A program made the position numbers and the translations under genes. A stretch of DNA of 60,660 bases from Vulcanimicrobiota bacterium (GTDB lineage: Bacteria > Vulcanimicrobiota > Vulcanimicrobiia > Eremiobacterales > Eremiobacteraceae), in the NCBI GenBank assembly GCA_019235715.1, contig JAFAKE010000097.1, forward strand, positions 1-60,660. Direction: 5' to 3'. The notes beneath the pieces were generated by a model. That model was given only the letters and a program-made list of their open reading frames with translations, did not search any database and was not told where the DNA came from. Shown here piece after piece: positions 18,019 to 27,015 of the stretch. Positions within the stretch are counted from its first letter, which is position 1. Each line of letters opens with the position of its first letter.

Positions 18019-18060
18019 AGCTTTCACTTAAGGTTCAGGGACCTCACATAGCATCGGGGC

Positions 18061-18549
18061 ATGCGACTGCGGCCCTCGCACGTTCCTGCTCTTGTCGCCG
18101 GCATGGTAGCTGCGCTAAGTTCGGCCTGCACGCCGGGCGCAGCGACCACGCCGAGCGGCGCGTCGCGCGCGCCCATCTCCGGTGCGGTGGTCGTGCACGT
18201 CAGCCTGCTCAAGTACGGTCCGCTCTCGACTGCGTTCGGGACCGTCGCCGGCTACAGTCCGGATCCGCTCACCGTCCCGGTGGGTTCGATCGTCCAGTTC
18301 GTCAACGACGACAACTTCACGCACACCGCGAGCTCGGTCGGCAGCAGCGGCTTTCCCGCGGGCAATCCGCTGAGCTCGGTGGCGCAAACTCCAAGCGGTG
18401 TCGATCTCGCTTCGCCCGCCTGGTCATCGGGCAACATCGCCGGCGGCTCGCTCTCGCAGGGCTTCACCGCGTCAACGCCCGGCACGTATTATTACGGATG
18501 CTTCTATCACTTCGGCTCGCCGATGCGCGGCGTCATCGTCGTTCAATGA
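18061..18549 (+). CDS. Cupredoxin (plastocyanin-like) lipoprotein
   Basis: A 162-residue exported blue-copper protein. The signal peptide ends in LSSAC (Cys23 as probable lipid site), then a low-complexity linker and a cupredoxin domain (about 65-162). The copper ligands are visible: His88 in FTHTAS and Cys147-x2-His150-x4-Met155 in GCFYHFGSPM, the plastocyanin spacing. It should carry one electron in the periplasm. Its stop overlaps the ATG of a cytochrome-porin gene (ATGA), so the two are strictly coupled. Confidence 0.9.
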   Translation: MRLRPSHVPALVAGMVAALSSACTPGAATTPSGASRAPISGAVVVHVSLLKYGPLSTAFGTVAGYSPDPLTVPVGSIVQFVNDDNFTHTASSVGSSGFPAGNPLSSVAQTPSGVDLASPAWSSGNIAGGSLSQGFTASTPGTYYYGCFYHFGSPMRGVIVVQ

Positions 18550-19715
18550 CTTTCCAATTGCGCTCGCTTTGCGCCGCTGTACTCTTCGCGGTTGTGCTCT
18601 TCGTTGTCTGCGCGCGCCAGGTTCGGGCGACGCCGATCTTCGCGCAGCGCTATGGGTTCAAGTGTTCCGTCTGCCATACGGTCATCCCGGAACTCAATGA
18701 ATTCGGCGAGCACTTCCGCCGAGCGGGTTTCTATCTGCCGGACACGCCCCGCCGTGGATATTTTCCGCTCGTGCTGCGCTTTCAGGAATCCTACGTGAAG
18801 GATCTTCTGCCATCGCAAACGCGCCGGTTCAATGCCCTCGCCATTCTCATCTCGACCGCAAACTTCGGCAAGGATCAATCGTACTCGTATTTCGCGCGCT
18901 ATTTCTTCGGCAGCCAAGGCGCGCCCGGAAGCCTGTACTACGCCTACGTGCAGCACGTGCATGCGAGCACGGGAGCGTTCGAACGCATTGGAGAGTTCAA
19001 CTTGCCGCTCATCCAGAACGCGACTCAGCGGCTCGACACGCTCACTCCGCAGGAAGCATATACGTACACGGTGGGCCACAATGATGCCAATTTCACGACG
19101 CCTCGTTGGGGCGTGAACTTCGGGCAACGCACCGACCGGCTCGATGTCGAAGTGGCCGCATCGTTCGACGAATATCGCGGCGCCGCGTACGGTGTGCCTG
19201 CGCCGCCGTCGGATTTCGCGCAGAGCTTCGCAGGCCCCGAGGTCTTTGCGACCGCGAACGAGCAGATCGCACCGGGGTTACGCGTAGGCGCGCTCGGGCT
19301 TTCTGGGGCGCGACTGTTCCAGTCGCGCTCCAGCGGCGCTTCGTTCACCGATCGCTACGAGCGCGAGGGAGTCGAAGTTCAATGGCAGTGGCGGCGCGTC
19401 GATCTCTACGCGCAACAGCTGTGGGGTCAGGACGACGATTCCGACGGATTTAATCATGTGACGGGGTCGAGCGGCGGCTTTGTCACGCTCAAGTACTATC
19501 CGGTGCCGCACGCCTACGTCGGCGTGCGCTACGACGCCGTCGCCAATCCGTTTGTGACGCGCGACTTCGTCTACTATCTCGCGTTCGCGCCCACCATGCA
19601 CGCGCGCTTCCTCATCGAGCAGTTCCAGCCGGTCGGTCCCGGGTTTGCGAACACGAGTGCGCAGATCCTCATCGCACTGCCCTTTGAAGGCCGCAACGCG
19701 AAGGGCCCAAAATAA
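18546..19715 (+). CDS. Cyc2-like fused cytochrome c-outer membrane porin
   Basis: A 389-residue exported protein. After a signal peptide (about 1-28) comes FAQRYGFKCSVCHTVIPELN with one heme site C40-x2-C43-H44, then FGEHFRRAGFYL. This FAxxxGxxCxxCH...PELxxFGxxFxxxGY layout is that of Cyc2-type cytochromes, in which a small heme domain plugs a porin. The rest (about 75-380) is rich in alternating aromatic strands ending near QILIALPF, consistent with a barrel of about 16 strands. ATG 18546 overlaps the cupredoxin stop. Iron oxidation is not shown; other substrates are possible. Confidence 0.8.
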   Translation: MTFQLRSLCAAVLFAVVLFVVCARQVRATPIFAQRYGFKCSVCHTVIPELNEFGEHFRRAGFYLPDTPRRGYFPLVLRFQESYVKDLLPSQTRRFNALAILISTANFGKDQSYSYFARYFFGSQGAPGSLYYAYVQHVHASTGAFERIGEFNLPLIQNATQRLDTLTPQEAYTYTVGHNDANFTTPRWGVNFGQRTDRLDVEVAASFDEYRGAAYGVPAPPSDFAQSFAGPEVFATANEQIAPGLRVGALGLSGARLFQSRSSGASFTDRYEREGVEVQWQWRRVDLYAQQLWGQDDDSDGFNHVTGSSGGFVTLKYYPVPHAYVGVRYDAVANPFVTRDFVYYLAFAPTMHARFLIEQFQPVGPGFANTSAQILIALPFEGRNAKGPK

Positions 19716-19743
19716 TCCCAGTCACGGCGGGGAGGGGTTGTCA

Positions 19744-21873
19744 ATGCGCACTATGCGCGCATTTGCCGCACTGGCTGGGGTGCTTGCGCTTGTCGCCGCG
19801 AGTCCGGCCTCTGACGCCAATCGCCTGGCCTATCCGCCTGCACCGCGCGGAACCGTCACCGATGACTACTTCGGAACGGCCGTCGCGGATCCGTATCGCT
19901 GGCTCGAAGACGTCGATTCCACGCAGACGGTCGCGTGGGTCACGGCCGAAGGCGGCTTGACTCGGCAGTATCTGGACGCCATTCCGCAGCGCAGCGCGAT
20001 CAAGACCGCCTATGCGAAGCTCATCAACTACGAGCGCTTGAGCGCTCCGTTCCGCGCGGGTTCGCATTGGTTCTGGCAGCGCAACAGCGGCTTGCAGAAC
20101 CAATCCGTGCTTTACATGGCGGATTCTCCCTCGTCCTCAGCGCGCGTGTTTCTCGACCCCAATACGCTATCGGCAGACGGCACGATCGCGCTTGCCGGCA
20201 CGTCGTTCACCACGGACGGCAAGTATATGGCGTACGGCACGCAAGCATCGGGCTCGGATTGGACGACCTGGCACGTGCGCAGCGTCGCGAGTGGGCGCGA
20301 TATCAGCGATGTCATCCAATGGAGCAAGTATTCCGGTGCTACGTGGGTCGGCGACCGCGGATTTTATTACACCGGCTATGACAAGCCCACGGCGTCCAAC
20401 ACGACGCTCGTCGCTCTCGGCGTCGAAAAGCTCTGGTTCCACGTGCTTGGCACGCCACAGTCGGCCGACCGGCTGATCTATGCCTCGAGCGCCCATCCCG
20501 ACGAATTTCTCGGCACTGAGATCACCGAGGACGAGCGCTTCGTCTTCTTCGAGCGCGCGAAGGGTTTTGGCAACAGCCTCGCATGGCGCCGGCCGACCGA
20601 TCCGCCGGCCGCGTTCAAGCCGATCTACGATCTGGACCCGAACGTCTCGTTCGGCATCCTTGGAAACGACAATACGCGCATCTACGTCCTGACCAATAAG
20701 GATGCGCCGCGTTTTCGAATCGCCTGGTTTGATCTCGCCGATCCGGCCCACACGCTGCACGGCCTCGTTCCCCAGACCGCCGACAAACTCGAGAATGCCT
20801 CACTGATCGGCGACAAGTTCTACCTGCAATACTTGCACGACGCGCACGCGCTCGTCGCCGTGGCCGACATGCACGGTCGTTCCGCCGGGTCCGTCGAGCT
20901 GCCGGGGATCGGCAGCGGGGGCTTGCCTACCGCGCGGCGGACCGACCGCACGGCGTTCTATGGCTTCACGTCCTTCACATATCCGACGACGATCTACCAA
21001 TACGATACGCGCTCACAAACGTCGACGATATGGGCCAAGCCGAAGATCGCGTTCGACCCGTCGCACTACACGACCGATTTGATATTCGCGACCTCGAAGG
21101 ACGGAACGAAGGTTCCCGTGTTCGTCACGCATCGCAGCGACATGGTCTACGACGGGTCCACGCCGACGATCTTGTACGGCTATGGCGGGTTCGACATCTC
21201 GCTCGGACCGGTGTTCTCCTCGTCCACGGCCATGTGGCTGCAGATGGGCGGCGCGTATGCGCTCGCGATTCTGCGCGGCGGCGGCGAGTACGGCGAAGCA
21301 TGGCACGACGCGGGGCGCCTTGGCCAAAAGCAGCACGTCTTCGACGACTTCATCGGCGCCGCGCAGATGCTGATCGACAAGAAGGTCACGTCTACGCCAA
21401 GACTGGCCATCAACGGTGGCTCGAACGGCGGGCTGCTCGTCGGCGCCTGCGAAGTCCAGCGCCCCGATCTTTTCGGCGCAGCGATCCCTGAAGTCGGCGT
21501 TTTAGACATGCTGCGCTATCAGAAGTTCACCGTCGGAAAGGCGTGGGTTCCCGAATATGGTGCGAGCGATGCGTCAAAGGAACAGTTCGACTGGTTGTAC
21601 GCCTATTCGCCCGATCACAATGTCAAACAGGGCACGGTGTATCCCCCGACGCTGATCATGACCTCCGACCACGACGATCGCGTCTATCCGGCGCACTCTT
21701 TCAAGTTCGCCGCCCTCCTCCAGTGGGCGCAAGCCGGTCCAGCGCCCATCCTGCTGCGCGTCGAGTCAAAGGCCGGTCACGGCGCCGGCCGGCCGACGGA
21801 CAAGATCATCGACGAGGTCGCCGACCGGTACGCGTTCTTGATCAAGAACCTGAACTTTCTTCCGAACCTGTAA
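19744..21873 (+). CDS. Prolyl oligopeptidase (S9A family), exported
   Basis: A 709-residue serine peptidase cleaving short peptides after proline. An N-terminal signal peptide (about 1-20) precedes the propeller domain starting YPPAPRGTVTDDYFGTAVAD. The C-terminal hydrolase domain has the nucleophile Ser560 in NGGSNGGLL, Asp in SDHDDRVYP and His679 in KAGHGAG. ATG 19744 is preceded by GGGGAGGGG; the frame is open upstream but only within the previous gene. Probably periplasmic. The 3' end overlaps the convergent acyltransferase gene by 32 bases. Confidence 0.95.
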   Translation: MRTMRAFAALAGVLALVAASPASDANRLAYPPAPRGTVTDDYFGTAVADPYRWLEDVDSTQTVAWVTAEGGLTRQYLDAIPQRSAIKTAYAKLINYERLSAPFRAGSHWFWQRNSGLQNQSVLYMADSPSSSARVFLDPNTLSADGTIALAGTSFTTDGKYMAYGTQASGSDWTTWHVRSVASGRDISDVIQWSKYSGATWVGDRGFYYTGYDKPTASNTTLVALGVEKLWFHVLGTPQSADRLIYASSAHPDEFLGTEITEDERFVFFERAKGFGNSLAWRRPTDPPAAFKPIYDLDPNVSFGILGNDNTRIYVLTNKDAPRFRIAWFDLADPAHTLHGLVPQTADKLENASLIGDKFYLQYLHDAHALVAVADMHGRSAGSVELPGIGSGGLPTARRTDRTAFYGFTSFTYPTTIYQYDTRSQTSTIWAKPKIAFDPSHYTTDLIFATSKDGTKVPVFVTHRSDMVYDGSTPTILYGYGGFDISLGPVFSSSTAMWLQMGGAYALAILRGGGEYGEAWHDAGRLGQKQHVFDDFIGAAQMLIDKKVTSTPRLAINGGSNGGLLVGACEVQRPDLFGAAIPEVGVLDMLRYQKFTVGKAWVPEYGASDASKEQFDWLYAYSPDHNVKQGTVYPPTLIMTSDHDDRVYPAHSFKFAALLQWAQAGPAPILLRVESKAGHGAGRPTDKIIDEVADRYAFLIKNLNFLPNL

Positions 21874-23020
21874 ACTGCGCGCCGGCAAGCAACCGCGCGC
21901 CGACGCCCTTGAATCCGAGCGCGAGCAACGGCCGCTCAAACGCGAAGGTGATGATCGCGGCGAGCGCTATGGACAAGAGCGCCGCAACGGCCGTAAACGT
22001 CAATTGCCATCGCACGTCGGCTTGGAATCCCGCCGGCCTCTGCAACAGGCGAACGTGTTCGCCGACGTAGTTCGCGACGAGCTGGTGCCACAAATAAAGA
22101 TTGTAGGAGATCAACGCGAAAAACGCGAGCACTCGATTTCCCAGAGCGATGCGCAACCAGGAAGCACCGAGACAGCCGCCGACCGCGATCGCCACGAACG
22201 AAAGCCCGAGCCATGTCAGGTCTGAATTGGCCCACACCTGCGCCCACGACGCCAGCGAATGTAGCTCGTAGAGCCGGTACAGCAAGCCACCGTACGCCAG
22301 GAATCCGGCGATCGAGAGAGCTGTGAACGCCGCAGTCCAGCGCGCGGACAGGCGCATCTCATGCAACAGGACGAACGCGTACGCTGCGAACATGCCGCAC
22401 GCGAAGAGATCAAAAAAGGAGGGTAGCTGCGTCATGAGCAGCGTGTCCCCAAGGCAGCAGCGAGCCAGTGCCAGCCGGTACGCGTTCGCGACAAGGAGCA
22501 TCGCTCCAAACGAAGCGAGCGGCCAGCGGCAGAATGACCAGCACAGCAGCGGAAAGAGAACGTAGAATTGCACCTCAACGGCGAGGGTCCACCACACGCC
22601 GTTGATCGCCCCATACGTGCTGCCGAACCAGTTGAAGATAAAGGTCAGATGCGCGAGATACTGCCAGGCCAAGCCGGCGCCTGAATACGCTGCTGCGATC
22701 ACGGGCGTCAGCAGCGCGATCTGCAAATAGTATGACGGCACGATCTTGATGAAGCGCCGGTATGCGAAGTGCTGCAGCGTCGGCAGCTCGGCCGCCGCGA
22801 ACGCGTGCCGCGCGTAGGGATAGAACAGCACGAAACCGCTGATGAAAAAGAACAGGTCGACGCCGGTGAACCCCGTCGCACTGATGAACGTCAGCGACAC
22901 ATCGGTCCCAAAGAACCGGACGTGAGGGTTCAGCCACGTCCATTCCCATATGTGGAACCACACGACGATGACGATCGCGATGCCGCGCAACCCGTCGAGC
23001 ACCGCAAGCCTGCCGCCCAT
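21842..23020 (-). CDS. Acyltransferase family 3 (OafA/YrhL-like) membrane protein
   Basis: A 392-residue integral membrane acyltransferase with about ten hydrophobic segments. The opening GGRLAVLDGLRGIAIVIVVW followed by FHIWEW contains the conserved Arg and His of the family. Further family features are FFISGFVLFYPYARH and GVWWTLAVEVQFYVLFPLL. Such enzymes acetylate surface sugars. Divergent from a GT-C-like membrane protein, which suggests shared work on a surface polysaccharide or glycolipid. Confidence 0.92.
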   Translation of the reverse strand: MGGRLAVLDGLRGIAIVIVVWFHIWEWTWLNPHVRFFGTDVSLTFISATGFTGVDLFFFISGFVLFYPYARHAFAAAELPTLQHFAYRRFIKIVPSYYLQIALLTPVIAAAYSGAGLAWQYLAHLTFIFNWFGSTYGAINGVWWTLAVEVQFYVLFPLLCWSFCRWPLASFGAMLLVANAYRLALARCCLGDTLLMTQLPSFFDLFACGMFAAYAFVLLHEMRLSARWTAAFTALSIAGFLAYGGLLYRLYELHSLASWAQVWANSDLTWLGLSFVAIAVGGCLGASWLRIALGNRVLAFFALISYNLYLWHQLVANYVGEHVRLLQRPAGFQADVRWQLTFTAVAALLSIALAAIITFAFERPLLALGFKGVGARLLAGAQFTGSEESSGS

Positions 23021-23095
23021 CTCCTCAAATCATCGGCATTCTCCGTGATTTAGCGGCGCCAGGCAATGCCCACGACGTGCTCGTACGCCCCTCTC

Positions 23096-25279
23096 ATGGA
23101 CAGCCCAAGCGACCCTAAGGAACGCGCACAGCTCTTCCGTCTGGCAAGCACAATTCTGCCCGGCATCCTCCTTGCGGCCGCGCTGATGCATGTCGGCTAT
23201 CTCGCCTCGAGCGCGAACGGTGCGGCGCCTGTCGCGCTCGGGCTCATCGCTTACGCGTTGGCGTTCGTCGCTCTGGTCGGAGCGCTTTTCTCACGACCGC
23301 TGTGGTCGACGCATATCCTTCCGGCCATTTGTCTGGCGGCCTATGTCATGTGGCTCCTCGCCGCTCATCTGACCAGTGTGTCCGTCGTGAACCCTGCGTT
23401 CGAGCAATATCAAAGCGATTCGCTCGCGTTCTCGGCCTACTCGGCGCGCCTCGTGCTCGCCGGTTCGGACCCCTATACCGCGAGCATGGCCCCGGCGGCA
23501 CAGGCGTTTCGCGTTTCGCCTCCGGTGCAGACGCCCACCACCGATGGCGGCAGGATCTCCGTGCAGCCCTATCCCGCTCTCAGCTTTCTCGTCTACGTGC
23601 CTTTCATGTTCGCCCACGTGCAAAGCATGATCTGGGTCAACATCGGGTTCGCGATCGGCGCATTTCTCCTCGTGCTTGTGCTTGCGCCCGCGGCGTTGCG
23701 AATCTATTTCGGACTATTGTTCCTGCTGATTCCCGAGTACCGCGATTTTGCAGCCGGATCCGGAACCGATGTCGTCTGGCTGCCATTCATGATCGGCGTC
23801 GCTGCGACGTGGCAGCGCCGGCCGGTGCTGTGCGCGACGCTGCTCGGACTTGCATGCGCGATCAAGCAGGAGCCTTGGTTCGTCGTACCGTTCGCGCTGC
23901 TGCATTGGTGGCAGATGGAGGATCGCTCGGCGCTGGGCGCGCTGCGCTATGCTGCGATCATGCTCGCCGCATTCGCACTTCCGAACCTCCCGTGGATGCT
24001 GTGGCACCCCGCCGCATGGCTTACCGGCGTGCTCAGCCCCATGATGTCACACGCGATCCCTTCGGGCAGCGGTCTCATACATCTGCAGACGAGTGGTCTG
24101 ATCTCGTTGCCGCTTGCCGCGTACACGCTCATGTGGCTCAGCGCCCTTCTCGTATGCGTGGCGGCCTACGCGCAATGGCCGCGGCGTCTGGCGTGGCTGC
24201 CGTTCATCGCGCCTGCATTTGTGCTCTTCTTCAGCCCGCGTTCGCTTCAGAACTATTTCATCTACTGGCCTATCGTCTTGGCCGTGTATGCCGGCAGCGC
24301 GCTTTTGCAACGAGAAGAGCTTGCGCGACAAACATCGGCGATACGCTTGCGCGAAGCGCTCGGAGCCGTGGCCGCGTTCGCGTTGCTGCTGCTCTGCGTC
24401 GGCGCGTCCGCCGCGGGCGGTCAAGAAGTCCGGATCACGGGCGCCGGCGCGCAACGCGATGCGCGCACCGGTTACATCGACCGCATCAGCGTCAGCGTCA
24501 ACAATCCGCGCGCGCATTCGCTGGCATTGCGCTTCGCCGTTGCCGACGGCAATAACGCGATGGTTTTCTGGCGCTCTGACGCAGCGCCGCTGCCTGCCCA
24601 CGCGGACGCGCAGGTCGTGCTGCGGCCACCATCGTTGTCCGGCGAGCTGCCCGGAACGGCCACCGCCTTTCAGGTCGTAGCCTTTGCGCCCAAGGATGGG
24701 ATCGCAGTCTACACGCCCGTCGTCGAGACGGCTGCCGCACCCGCGCACGGACTGCGGAATGGCTCGCTACTGTCGGCGATCGACTCCTATCAGATGTTAC
24801 CGGTGCGCTCGCCGCTGGGATGGGATGCAGATCCACGCGCGTTTCTCGACGGGGGCCTGAGCGTCGTCGCCGCCGGCCCCTTCGATCGCGCGCTACGTTT
24901 CCATGGCCGCTCGCATGCTGCTGCCACGTCTGCGCTTCGCATCAGCCAGACGTTTGTGCCGGTGACGCGCCGGTACACGTTCTGGCTTCGGCCCGAAATC
25001 GCACGCGGGCACGTGCGCTGCGCGCCGCATCGCTTTGGGATCCTGTTCGCAGACGCGTTCGGACGGGTGACCGCTTATATCGCAGATACAGCGGCGCGCA
25101 GCCGCATTGAGCGACGCAGCACCGGGGCGCTGCGCGTCAGGATGCCCGCGAGCGCCGCATCGTGGAACCGTTACGATATCGCGCTCGCGCGCGACCTCAC
25201 GCCGCCCGTCACGGTGTCCGTCGGAGAATTCGCGCCTACGACGTGCGACGACGATTTCGGCGGCATCGTCGAACGCTGA
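23096..25279 (+). CDS. Large multi-pass membrane protein, probable GT-C-type glycosyltransferase, with C-terminal periplasmic domain
   Basis: About 727 residues. The first 440 hold about ten transmembrane segments with a GT87/mannosyltransferase-like flavour: a loop with SGSDPYTASM-like aromatic/acidic residues (AGSDPYT) after the second helix pair and a conserved ACAIKQEPWF segment. The last 290 residues are extracytoplasmic and beta-rich, recalling lectin or Ig folds (VTRRYTFWLRPEIARG). ATG 23096 is preferred; ATG 23066 adds 10 residues. Donor and acceptor are unknown. Divergent from an O-acyltransferase. Confidence 0.65.
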   Translation: MDSPSDPKERAQLFRLASTILPGILLAAALMHVGYLASSANGAAPVALGLIAYALAFVALVGALFSRPLWSTHILPAICLAAYVMWLLAAHLTSVSVVNPAFEQYQSDSLAFSAYSARLVLAGSDPYTASMAPAAQAFRVSPPVQTPTTDGGRISVQPYPALSFLVYVPFMFAHVQSMIWVNIGFAIGAFLLVLVLAPAALRIYFGLLFLLIPEYRDFAAGSGTDVVWLPFMIGVAATWQRRPVLCATLLGLACAIKQEPWFVVPFALLHWWQMEDRSALGALRYAAIMLAAFALPNLPWMLWHPAAWLTGVLSPMMSHAIPSGSGLIHLQTSGLISLPLAAYTLMWLSALLVCVAAYAQWPRRLAWLPFIAPAFVLFFSPRSLQNYFIYWPIVLAVYAGSALLQREELARQTSAIRLREALGAVAAFALLLLCVGASAAGGQEVRITGAGAQRDARTGYIDRISVSVNNPRAHSLALRFAVADGNNAMVFWRSDAAPLPAHADAQVVLRPPSLSGELPGTATAFQVVAFAPKDGIAVYTPVVETAAAPAHGLRNGSLLSAIDSYQMLPVRSPLGWDADPRAFLDGGLSVVAAGPFDRALRFHGRSHAAATSALRISQTFVPVTRRYTFWLRPEIARGHVRCAPHRFGILFADAFGRVTAYIADTAARSRIERRSTGALRVRMPASAASWNRYDIALARDLTPPVTVSVGEFAPTTCDDDFGGIVER

Positions 25280-25380
25280 CGGGGCCGGCCGCGCGCCTCA
25301 GGAAATACGCCTGCATGCGTTTCGTACTGCATTCCGCATTTTTCGTATCGTGCTGCGCGATCGTCGCCAGTTAGCAACAG

Positions 25381-25412
25381 AAAAGCTTCGAGCGCCCATG
25401 CGGGCGCTCGAG
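25381..25412 (-). terminator. Intrinsic terminator for the modular secreted-protein gene
   Basis: Read on the minus strand: stem CGAGCGCCC / GGGCGCTCG with a 4-base loop, extended by AGCT pairing, followed by AAGCTTTTCTGTT. It lies 32 bases after the stop at 25444. The plus-strand side lacks a T-run. Confidence 0.75.
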
Positions 25413-25443
25413 CTGTTGATGTACCGTCTCGCGGCTGTCGCTT

Positions 25444-26796
25444 CTAGAAGATCGGCGCGATCCGTTCGACCGTGAGGCCGTTTTCGGAAACCGTCACGCG
25501 CGTTCCCACAACCGGCGCCGGCTGATTGTACACAAGCGTGCGCATCGTGCCGTCCGGCATCAGGAACGTCGTGTCGTTATTGTTCACCGCCACGACTTGG
25601 CCTTGGAAGGTCGTGACCGCCGGCTGCAGGCCAACGACCTGATTGCCGTTCTCGTACACGACGACGTTCGCGCCAAGCGGCGGCAGCGCGCCTGGGTCGA
25701 CCAACGTGACGACGTTGCCGTCAGGCGTTGCGAACGCGACCATATCGCCGTTCACGCCGACCACCTGCCCGACGAAGCTGACGGTCGGCGCGTAGTAGCT
25801 CTGCGCGAGCGATTGGTCGGTGAAAAACGCGAGCTGGCCGCCCGGCAGCAGCTGGATGCCGGTCACGCCCAACGGCAACAGAAAGCCGTTCGGCTGGATG
25901 AAGTCGACCGTGTTCTGGTCGAACGCCGCGGATTGCAAGAACGTCACCGGCGTCATCGCGACCGGCTGATCCACGAAGAACACCATCCGATTCGCGACCG
26001 GCTGGCTGATCCGGACGACGTTGAACGTCTGCGTCGTGCCATTGGCCAAACGAAACGTCCAATGTCGCGGATCGGCCTCCGCGGTTCGGAAGAAGCTGCC
26101 CTCATTCTCAAAGCGCTCGGCGCGGTCGCCGTTCGCGAACGCGACGACGCGGCTGCCCACGCCAGGCCGGCTGCTCGAGACGAACGTGCGCGTCGAGCCG
26201 TTCGGCAGGCGCACCGTCACCTTCGAGCCGTTCACCGATGTCACGCGACCGAAAACGCGCTGGCCGGGACTAAACGATTCGACGTGCCGCACCGCCACGA
26301 CGTGCTTCACGAATGGATGCGGCAGAGCTGCCGGATGCATCGGCGGACTCATCCGGGTCGCGCCATGCGCGGTACGCGTCGTGCTGACGGGCCGCGTCAT
26401 GCTGCGCGCGGTGTGCGTCACCGTCGCGGCGTGCGTCGTATTCGCTTTCGCATGTGCCACAGGTGTGCGCACGGTAGCATGTCGCGCAGGACGCGCGACC
26501 GTCGCCGGCTGCGCAGCCCGATGCTGTACCATCGGCTGCGCCCGCACGGTCCGCGCCGGCGCCGCGTGATTGCTCACCATGGGCGCCATATGCGTCCCCG
26601 CGCTGCGCGCAGCGCCGCGGTAGTTCTTGGATGACTGAGACGTTTGCGTCGCGGCATGTGTCGTGCCGCGGGTCTGTTTGCTTTGTTTGGTCGTGGTGCC
26701 GCCCTCCAGATGCGTCGGCGCTGCGAGACAGAGACTGGCGCCCGTCAAGCAGCAAGCCAAGGCAACCGCACTCGCGATCGAATGCGATCGATTCAT
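25444..26796 (-). CDS. Secreted modular protein with repeated small beta-barrel (DUF5666-like) units
   Basis: A 450-residue exported protein. Signal peptide about 1-26, then a Thr/Ala/His-rich low-complexity region (about 30-165), then at least four related units of 55-70 residues. Each has the pattern GxVxxVNGxxVxxxxPxGxxxxF...GxxVxVxxxG (for example FGRVTSVNGSKVTVRLPNGS and FQGQVVAVNNNDTTFLMPDG). These look like OB/SH3-type units of the DUF5666 kind. ATG 26796 is preferred to GTG 26808 by Shine-Dalgarno spacing. Function unknown; cell-surface scaffold or wall protein is a guess. Confidence 0.7.
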   Translation of the reverse strand: MNRSHSIASAVALACCLTGASLCLAAPTHLEGGTTTKQSKQTRGTTHAATQTSQSSKNYRGAARSAGTHMAPMVSNHAAPARTVRAQPMVQHRAAQPATVARPARHATVRTPVAHAKANTTHAATVTHTARSMTRPVSTTRTAHGATRMSPPMHPAALPHPFVKHVVAVRHVESFSPGQRVFGRVTSVNGSKVTVRLPNGSTRTFVSSSRPGVGSRVVAFANGDRAERFENEGSFFRTAEADPRHWTFRLANGTTQTFNVVRISQPVANRMVFFVDQPVAMTPVTFLQSAAFDQNTVDFIQPNGFLLPLGVTGIQLLPGGQLAFFTDQSLAQSYYAPTVSFVGQVVGVNGDMVAFATPDGNVVTLVDPGALPPLGANVVVYENGNQVVGLQPAVTTFQGQVVAVNNNDTTFLMPDGTMRTLVYNQPAPVVGTRVTVSENGLTVERIAPIF

Positions 26797-26824
26797 AGCA
26801 AAGATCACTCCTGGAAGTTTTGCC

Positions 26825-26875
26825 GTGTGAGGAGTTGGTGGTTATTTGACAGCCAAGCAGGCTGATTTCTCACAC
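26825..26875. promoter_or_regulatory. Nested inverted repeats upstream of the modular secreted-protein gene
   Basis: An outer 7-bp repeat GTGTGAG / CTCACAC encloses an inner 5-bp hairpin CAGCC-AAGCA-GGCTG. The block sits about 30 bases upstream of the start at 26796, in an AT-richer gap between divergent genes. It may be an operator or a leader hairpin. Short arms make chance possible. Confidence 0.3.
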
Positions 26876-27015
26876 TTACTTATTCCCAAATCGAGGCGAT
26901 GTCAAGCGGCTCGCGCGCAGCCATGAAGGTGCGACTGTGTGCGCGCCCAAACGTGAGCACGGATGATATACGTTCAAGCAGCGTCTGCTTCTCCAGTGCG
27001 CGCGAGAGCGCACTG

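Noticed and set aside
26841-26881. TTGACA at about 26846 as the -35 of a promoter for the FMN split-barrel gene
   Set aside because: No -10-like hexamer lies 16-18 bases downstream; the best AT-rich word is 25 or more bases away.
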